The notes below the pieces were generated by a model that saw only the letters and a program-made list of their open reading frames with translations, was not told where the DNA came from and searched no databases. This document shows, in pieces, positions 57,646 through 64,000 of a stretch of DNA of 64,000 nt; within the stretch, counting starts at the first letter, position 1; each line of letters starts with the position of its first letter. A program made the translations under genes and the position numbers. Origin of the DNA: Thozetella sp. PMI_491 (taxonomy: Eukaryota; Ascomycota; Sordariomycetes; Chaetosphaeriales; Chaetosphaeriaceae); contig MU270025.1 in assembly GCA_021432635.1 (NCBI GenBank), positions 889,244 through 953,243 on the forward strand. The letters are read 5' to 3'.

Positions 57646-58822
57646 CCTTCGCAGGGGAGGTTAACAAAAGTGGGCGGCAAGAAAACAGAGCCGTTGAACG
57701 TGCCTCTGGTGCCAAATGCTTGGGCAGCTGGCCTACTTCTTATTATAGGTGCGGTGTCTTCGCAGGACCATACGCACCCGGCGGCGGCTGCGGTGTGGTG
57801 GTACTGTGACGTGCCGGGCCATTGGCTCTGATGCACTATGATCCTAGTCATGCAGGCGATTTTCATTGCGGATTTGGCCTAGACACGGTTAGGATTTACA
57901 AGGCTTGCAATGCAATGCTGGCCCACCCGCCTGCGAACCGGAGCTATTCTATCAGTGTACGGAATATGAGCCTGTGACAATCCAAAAAAGAGGCTCTCCA
58001 CAACCTTTGGCTTTGACCTGATAGGCCATGGGGGTGCCACATCCTACGGAATACGTCGTAGTAGGTATGCACGTGTATGTAAGCACCCCCTCCGACTTTA
58101 TCCTGTTTCGGCAGTAAACGGCGAGTAGGGACAGAGCTATGTATGGGTCCACACGCAGAGAAAAGCCCGAGCCTCCTTAGGTATTCTTCACTCCTTCAAA
58201 AGGCCGGTAGTTAGCCAAAAGGGAAACGAACCGAGCGAATTTCAAGATTGATGATGCTTTAAGAGGTAGGTACCCACCCACGGCTTGCCGCGATGGAGCG
58301 GCATCGTGGCTATGAGGTCATCGGAAGAACCATCGAAACTGGCATATCCAATACTGCAGCTTTTGTTGGATGGCCCATACATACACCTTAACAAGCAACT
58401 GCCTAGGGGCCCTGCCAAGCCTGACTAGTAGGGAATATCATGCAATAGTGGCTCAACCAGGATTATTTACATTCCCGGCGAGTAATCGCCTTTTTGCGGG
58501 TCATCCTAATTGACAGTAACCCACCGACATCTCGGGACTTCAACTCTCCCAGCACAGAACGAGGGGAAGGCGATATTGGATTCCTAATGTAGACTTATCT
58601 CGCGTTTTGTGTCTTACGTAATTGGAGGCGTGGCTACTCTCGGTCCTTCGTTAACCTTCTCCGACCCAACGTCAGACAAGCGATCGGCTGTCATTTCACA
58701 CTCGCCCCCGCGCAACCGGTCAATTTTCGGCCGCCCTTTCGAGATACCCGCTATTGCCTATAAGGTCCCTTGCCCAATCCGGCCAATCTCGGGCCTCGCT
58801 CCGGAGACCGCATCTCGACTTC
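57646..58822. other. divergent intergenic region
   Basis: Between the minus-strand P450 and the plus-strand DUF4267-like gene; holds both promoters. A GGTAGGTACC-like word lies near 58265. No gene supported. Confidence 0.5.
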
Positions 58823-59212
58823 ATGGCCGGCCGGGTAGAGCTACGTCACGGCCCAGCGCTCTTCTCCGCCTTCACCATGACCTTTGGCGGCATATGGGCC
58901 TTCTTTGACGCCCCTGCCGCCATGGCCGAGTTTGGGTTCCCGGCGCACATCGCCGGGTCGTCGGCTGCCGCGCCCGTCATGGTCACCGGCAACGCCCGCA
59001 CCACCATCATTGGTGCGCTAATGTTCATCTTCTACTTTCGCGGCCAGTTGGAAGCGGTGGACACCATACTGGCCCTCACGGGTGCCTATGCTGGGCTGGT
59101 CGACAGCTACATTGTGTGGCGAGAAGGGATGCCCGGCAAAGCCCTGTTCCGTCTTGTAGCATCGTGGATGCTGTCGGCCTGTGGGTTTGTGGGGCTCACG
59201 GCGGGCCCGTAA
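58823..59212 (+). CDS. small DUF4267-like membrane protein
   Basis: An intronless frame of 129 residues from MAGRVELRHGPALFSAFT. Four hydrophobic segments are visible (LFSAFTMTFGGIWAFF; MVTGNARTTIIGALMFIFYF; TILALTGAYAGLVDSYIVW; LVASWMLSACGFVGL). The GNARTTIIGALMFIFYFRGQ and GLVDSYIVWREG pattern resembles the fungal/bacterial DUF4267 family of small four-helix membrane proteins of unknown function. Frames open further upstream, but this ATG precedes the family-like region directly. Confidence 0.75.
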   Translation: MAGRVELRHGPALFSAFTMTFGGIWAFFDAPAAMAEFGFPAHIAGSSAAAPVMVTGNARTTIIGALMFIFYFRGQLEAVDTILALTGAYAGLVDSYIVWREGMPGKALFRLVASWMLSACGFVGLTAGP

Positions 59213-59602
59213 TCTCGCCGTAAGGATCCGGTAATCCTCAAAAGTTGTTATGTAATTGCGGTGGCCGAAGTAGCGGAGAAGAACTGGCTACTTTGCTTCC
59301 TGGGCAATGGCGACCCTATACTGCTAATTCTCGGTCGTTGAACGTCTGAGGAAAAGGAATAGCGAAAATCAGCGCTAATCGAGTCTGATTTTTATAACTA
59401 ATAATTTGCTTAATGAGAGTGGGTAACCGGAGAAATAGGTACACAGTGATAGAATAACAAACAGAATGACCCCGGCAGCCCAACTGGGCTGCGTTATACC
59501 TCACACTACTCTTCCAACCTCTACACAACTTCTAACCCACTCCACAAAAAGTCCATATCTAACCCGGGGGACTCTATCCTACGCTAGTCTTCTCTCGGTG
59601 GA
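59213..59602. other. convergent 3' region
   Basis: Between convergent genes; likely 3' untranslated sequence. No gene supported. Confidence 0.45.
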
Positions 59603-59962
59603 TCAGGCCGCGACGCACTTCCAGCTGCTGGCCTTGTCGTTGATCCAGCTCGGGAAAGACGAAGCGCCAGGGCTCTCGTTGAAGCTGAACCCAGTACCCT
59701 TGCAATCCTTGTCGACCCAGATGGTGCAGCGAAACCCGGGCTTCGCCTTGCCGCTCGAGAAGATATCGTTGAAGTTGCTGGCCAAGTTCTTGCAGTCTCC
59801 CGGGTTGGCGGACCCGGTGAACTTGATGCCGAGGAAACCAGAATCCTGCCACAGGTCGATCTCAGGGCTCACGGCAGCGGCCTCGGCGGCAGGAGCTGCG
59901 ACGGCGCCAGAGATGAGGATCGCGGTGGCGGTGATGGTGTGGAAGAGAGTGCTGAACTGCAT
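59603..59962 (-). CDS. small secreted beta/gamma-crystallin-like protein
   Basis: An intronless gene of 119 residues. A signal peptide (MQFSTLFHTITATAILISGAVA) is followed by an Ala-rich propeptide-like stretch and a mature domain of about 85 residues: IDLWQDSGFLGIKFTGSANPGDCKNL...SGFRCTIWVDKDCKGTGFSF...ASSFPSWINDKASSWKC. The G-F-x-G and W-x4-C-x-G-x-x-F spacing and four cysteines resemble small secreted fungal proteins of the beta/gamma-crystallin-like group. Function is unknown; candidates include wall-associated or effector roles. A TATATAAG element lies about 140 bases upstream. Confidence 0.78.
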   Translation of the reverse strand: MQFSTLFHTITATAILISGAVAAPAAEAAAVSPEIDLWQDSGFLGIKFTGSANPGDCKNLASNFNDIFSSGKAKPGFRCTIWVDKDCKGTGFSFNESPGASSFPSWINDKASSWKCVAA

Positions 59963-60101
59963 TTTGATGAATAGGGTTGGGAGAATTCTATGTCAAAGAA
60001 TAGGATGGTGTTCTTGAAGTTGTTCGAGAGTAGATGGCTCTAGTGGGCTTTTGCTGGTAGGCTTGTCAAAAAGACTAACTCTCGCATGCTGGGGCATGAC
60101 T

Positions 60102-60109
60102 CTTATATA
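60102..60109 (-). promoter_or_regulatory. TATA element of the small secreted protein gene
   Basis: The minus strand reads TATATAAG, 140 bases before the ATG at 59962. This spacing is plausible for a TATA box with a leader of about 100 bases. A strong TATA element would fit a highly inducible small secreted protein gene. Confidence 0.5.
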
Positions 60110-60208
60110 CTTCGTCCCTCTTGACCCTAAACCCGGCTAGGGCTGTGTGTTTGCCCCTTTACATACTGCGATGCTATTTCCGAGGACGACCGTGGCCAAG
60201 AGACGCAG

Positions 60209-60242
60209 TGAGAGTAAGAGTAAGAGTAAGAGTGAGAGTGAG
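60209..60242. repeat. GAGTAA/GAGTGA hexanucleotide microsatellite
   Basis: Several GAGTAA units pass into GAGTGA/GAGAGTGA units. It lies upstream of the small secreted protein gene, outside coding sequence. Confidence 0.75.
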
Positions 60243-61529
60243 ACATAAGCAAAGGAGTAGAAGCTCGCTTGAGTTTGTAGCCCGACTGGCGGCTTGTGAT
60301 GTCCACGAGGCTACTGTGAGGCCGAGTACCTGTACGGGGGCCTAAGGGGGCGTGTCATCGTGGCTGAGATGAGCAATGCAATATAAGAAAGCTGAAGCGA
60401 AAATATAGTAACTGAGCTAGTGCGTACGAGCGTCAGCGCAAGCGTCTTTTTCCTATTTGGTGGTAATGTGTGAACTAGTGTTGGTCGACCGGCCCGAAAC
60501 CTCTGCATACCGACACATAATAAAGGCGATTGCAGCTCTCGAGATGCTTCGGAATCTTCAGGTTATATCTGAAGAGTTCGAGAGCTCAAGTAAGTATTCA
60601 AGAACCCCGAATCGCACCGCTGCTGGCGTCTGGAGCGCTTGTTGGGCAAACCGGCTAACCTAAACCTACATTGGCTGCATGGACGTGTCTTGGCCAGTGG
60701 GTTAGTCCGATTACTGCGTGCCCAGGCTCCAGTGCTTCGGTCATACCGGGGCTGTCGATTGGGTTTCTCCTACGAGCAGGAACCAGTAACATGACTAGGT
60801 GGCCAAAGTACTTTCCATGCTTGCAGTCATCTGTCCCGTGGCTACGAGGGTGGCCATATTTTGCGGCCTCGCTTGGCATGTGGACATCAATCGAATGATG
60901 ACAAACCGTAATCAGATGTATACAGAAAACCTCCCAATCATATGTCCTTGAAAGCAATGATGAGTGTTTTCTCTGGAATATGTACAAGGTACTAGAGCCC
61001 AGTCTGCAAGCGTGTTATTCCGGCTATCCCTATGGGCCATGAATGTGCATGAGTCGGCAACAGAAACTTCGTTGAGGCGCAATTTCTAACCTATGCAAAA
61101 TTGGTTAGATTTCTCGCAGTCAGGTATTATTCACCGAGGGCGGAGAGGCTGTGCCGCCCCAGTTATTACATTGCTTTAATATATGCGTGCCACGGGTAAA
61201 GCCAAACATAGCATCGTCTGATGCCGACCGCGGTAAGAAACTTGCGTCTCGGCGTAAGCTGTAATATCAGAATGTACCAGTCGAACACCCGGGTTTTGAA
61301 TCCACTGGTTCGTTGTGGCCATATTTAGAAGAAATTGGACGAGAGAGGTTATTTTACTGGATTGGGAATTTACTTTTGGCAGTGCATCTCTTGTACTGCG
61401 ACGGGCCTTGGCTCACATGCTAATGAAGATCAAACTAGCCCAAGAGTGATAGAAGACTCTGTTGTCGGTGGGCAGTGATATTGGGGCAGAGGAATTTACC
61501 AGGCGTTCAAATGCCGAAATCAGATCTAC

Positions 61530-63961
61530 CTAGGAGTACTCGGCAAGGAGTGTACTGCTCTGGGGAGGACATCCTTTCCCAATATCCAAGTCGTTTAGCG
61601 TGGCCCTTGGAATGTCAAATCTTTGCCCGATCGTCACCCAGGCGCCGACGACGAGAAGCACCCGAAAGGACAGCGGCTTGGCCTGGTCGCCGAAAGCATT
61701 CTCTAAGCTGTTCTTCACCACCGCGAAGTCCACGAATCCAAGCCTCTCCACCGCCTCTTCTGTGAGCATCGTCCGGAACATTCGGTGAAGTGCCCCGTCG
61801 CGGGGCCACGCAATCGGCGCGAAGAATGGTAGCTTCGGCCGCTCATAAACTTCCTGCGTGACAAAAGGCCGCCCGGCCTCGCGCAGAATCCATTTTTCGG
61901 TCAAGGTGTCGTTGCCGACAGCTCGGCCTGTCTTCCACGGGTTGCTGTCCTGGCTACTCAGCTTCTCTCCGGCAGTCAAGAAGGCCATATTGACACTTGG
62001 GGGGAGGCCACATGCGAATTCTGAGAGATGGTGGTCCAGAAACGGCGGGCGTGCCTCGATGCTATGTGCCATTTCGGTACGGTCTCCAAGACACGACAGC
62101 ATCACGTTTGCGAGCATTGTCTTGGTGGTAATGTATTCGGCAGAGTGTAGTGGGTGCCACTTGTTCAATATCTTCTCCCGAGCGTCGACAGAGAGCGAAT
62201 TCAGGGCGGTGTCGCGACAGTCGAGCTCGGTATATGCCGGTTGCTCGCGGACCCAGGGAGCAAAGACGTGTTGTGTTGGCTGCTGCCCAAGCATCCAGGT
62301 TAAGATTGATGATCCGTTAACCGACCTCGTTGTCGCAGACTCGCCTAGGCTATGCTGAAACGCTCCTGAACGAGGGTAAATGCTACTTAGTTGCTCTTCC
62401 ACCATCTTCAGCATCTCTTCCCGCTTTGGAGGGTCTCGTGTCAACGGGGCGTCAGGGAGCGCCAAGTCTGATTCTCTGAGCAGGTCTGGGGCGAAGAAGC
62501 GGTATCCCGCAAAGTGCTCATCAGCACCTTCGCCGGTTAGGACAACCTTATAATTCTTGTCCCGAGCCAGCTCAGAGAGTGCGAATTTGCTCACGCTGTT
62601 CAAGTCAGCGTTGTGATGCTCACAGTGGTAAGCAGCATCGGCAAAGTTGTTCGCTAGTTGTTCTTCGTCAATGTGCACTTTATCAAGTTGGATCCCCAGC
62701 CACTCTGCTGTTCGCTCTGCAATAGCTGGGCTTGCATGTTAGAACCTTAGTCAAAATATTTGGCTGTATGAAGGGGGTATACACACCGGACTCATTGAAT
62801 CCAGGCTGAGAATACTCCACGCAGAAGCAGCTGATTCTCTTCGCTGCCTCTTGGTCTCCCATCTTTACGCCTTGCTCACGCACAAGAGTTGTGGCTATAC
62901 CTGCGATCAAGGAGGAGTCGATGCCACCTGAGAGGTAAATGCCGACGGGTACATCTGCCTGGAGACGTAGCTTCACAGCTTCCATCAAGTGCTCCCGTAC
63001 TCCAACCACCATCTCATCTATGGTGCGACACTCCGGCTCTAGCTGCTCCTGTTAGCTATACGGCATAAGATGCAGACAAAATTTATTGTATACCTTGTTC
63101 CTATAGTCCAAATCCCAGTATCGGTGTTGGTAAACCTTTCCATCATTCAAAACTTCGAGAAAACATCCTGGAGGAACTTTCTTTAATCCACGGAATAGCG
63201 TCCGGTCGTCATGGATCCAGCCTCCATCTGCTAGGCATCCTAGGTCCCACCTCGGCTTCCAGTCAAAGGCAAGAAGCGCTTTGGCTTCCGCTGCAATGAG
63301 AAGTCTCTTCCTTGTGTTACCCAAGCCCTTTTGCGCCGTCTCTCTTGGGACCTCAATTGTTTGGTCAGTAGTAGTCCAAAACAAAGGCTTAATGCCGAAT
63401 CTATCTCGAACCACTAGGATCTTGCCGGCCGGTTCGTCATATAGCACGAATGCAAACTCGCCCCGAATATGCTCTAGGAACTTTGGTGCTCCGTGCACTT
63501 TATACAGGGCAACGACAAGTTCGCTGTCGCTGTGGCCGCAGAAGTTATATCCGTGGTCACGAGATAAATGCTCTCGCAGCCGAATATGATCGTATATTTC
63601 GCCGTTCACAACGGCGTGGATTTGGCCATCGTCGCTGTGAATGGGCTGGTCTCCTTGGCTGGATAGATCATTGATCGATAGGCGACAGTGGGCGAGACCT
63701 GGTCCGGGATATGAGCATTTTGGACACTTGGCGGTGTATCGGGAGCATAGATCTTTGCAACATGACTCGCCTACTCCTTTCGTAGAACGCACCTACGTGA
63801 CAGTCTTCGCTGACCCAAACACCTCGCGCATCCGGGCCACGGTGGGCGATGAAGTCGAGACTTTTTTCCAACTGGGTAGTTAGGTTCGTTATACCGTCAC
63901 TAGTATCTTGCTTGGCTCGGCTGGTTGTGCCGAGTGTAATGCTTGCTGTTATTCCACACAT
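61530..63961 (-). CDS. glutamine-hydrolysing asparagine synthetase family protein
   Basis: Exons 63961-63793, 63698-63094, 63048-62787 and 62725-61530 (introns 94, 45 and 61 bases) give 743 residues. The start MCGITAS exposes Cys2, the glutaminase nucleophile of class-II amidotransferases; HRGPD, GHCRLSINDL-type (here AHCRLSINDL), VVNGEIYDH and RDRFGIKPL complete the N-terminal domain. The synthetase domain has the pyrophosphate loop SGGIDSSLIAG, LTGEGADEHFAGY and MAHSIEARPPFLDH. It should transfer glutamine-derived ammonia to an acyl-adenylate, normally aspartate. At over 740 residues it is longer than housekeeping asparagine synthetases (about 550-580) and resembles the AsnB-like paralogues found in fungal accessory regions, so the acceptor may not be aspartate. 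Confidence 0.9.
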
Positions 63962-64000
63962 TGGACACACCAGGCTGTTTGGCGGCCCTGCCTGAATCAA
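63962..64000. other. right-edge sequence upstream of asparagine synthetase
   Basis: The last 39 bases lie upstream of the chosen ATG; the promoter continues beyond the window. Confidence 0.5.

Larger units (their letters stand above)
59963..61529. other. 1.6-kb intergenic region
   Basis: Holds the promoter of the small secreted protein gene (TATA element, microsatellite) and the 3' region of the asparagine synthetase gene. Several open frames lie here, none with a recognisable domain. Confidence 0.5.

Noticed and set aside
60655-60987. Minus-strand 110-codon frame as a gene
   Set aside because: No domain, no start context and no splice partners; composition alone is not enough.
1-64000. tRNA, rRNA or CRISPR features
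   Set aside because: No cloverleaf, rRNA segment or regularly spaced direct repeat array was recognised; a tRNA scan could not be run.

Overview
The window reads as nuclear chromosome of a filamentous ascomycete (Pezizomycotina, probably a Sordariomycete; the class is inference). Genes are monocistronic on both strands and interrupted by short GT-AG introns of about 45-113 bases. The families are typical of that group: Zn2Cys6 and C2H2 regulators, HET, F-box, SAT4/PTH11-like membrane proteins, LysM/hevein proteins, GH55 glucanase and cytochrome P450. I could build 24 gene models and one gene fragment by following reading phase across introns; all coordinates and splice sites are from reading the sequence, without transcript evidence.

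Left part (1-19.5 kb), metabolic and regulatory genes: an alpha/beta hydrolase (883-1980 -), a small AT-hook nuclear protein (3759-4265 +), a Zn2Cys6 regulator (5645-7366 +) convergent with a long-chain acyl-CoA ligase (7615-9786 -), a secreted S1/P1 nuclease (10496-11491 -), a large C2H2 protein (12365-15201 -), a papain-fold protease with an apparent N-myristoylation/palmitoylation start (15984-16909 -) and an APC-type amino acid/choline permease (17672-19468 -).

Middle (19.5-29.5 kb): gene-poor, partly AT-rich flanks with a degenerate 18-base tandem repeat surround one very large gene (22103-28188 +). It encodes a predicted 1,874-residue protein joining a protein-kinase-like domain that has lost both catalytic aspartates to a long C-terminal module I know only from uncharacterised fungal proteins. 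This is the best candidate for something undescribed.

29.5-46.7 kb, secreted cell-wall functions beside fast-evolving families: a GH55-type exo-beta-1,3-glucanase with a long C-terminal extension and one in-frame TGA (29551-34550 -), a secreted NucA/NucB-like nuclease (35767-36938 -), an F-box protein (37557-39067 -), a LysM plus triple hevein-domain chitin-binding protein (39845-41261 +), a second F-box protein (42081-43403 +), and a HET protein (43594-46110 -) whose 5' end overlaps a multi-pass membrane protein (45956-46738 -).

Right part (47-64 kb), a run resembling a small accessory-metabolism region without a visible PKS, NRPS or terpene synthase: alpha/beta hydrolase, fungal regulator, SAT4-like membrane protein, a 3' fragment of one P450, an SDR, an intact P450, a DUF4267-like membrane protein, a small secreted crystallin-like protein and a glutamine-dependent asparagine synthetase family enzyme. 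I saw no rRNA, CRISPR array or convincing tRNA, and no recognisable intact mobile element.
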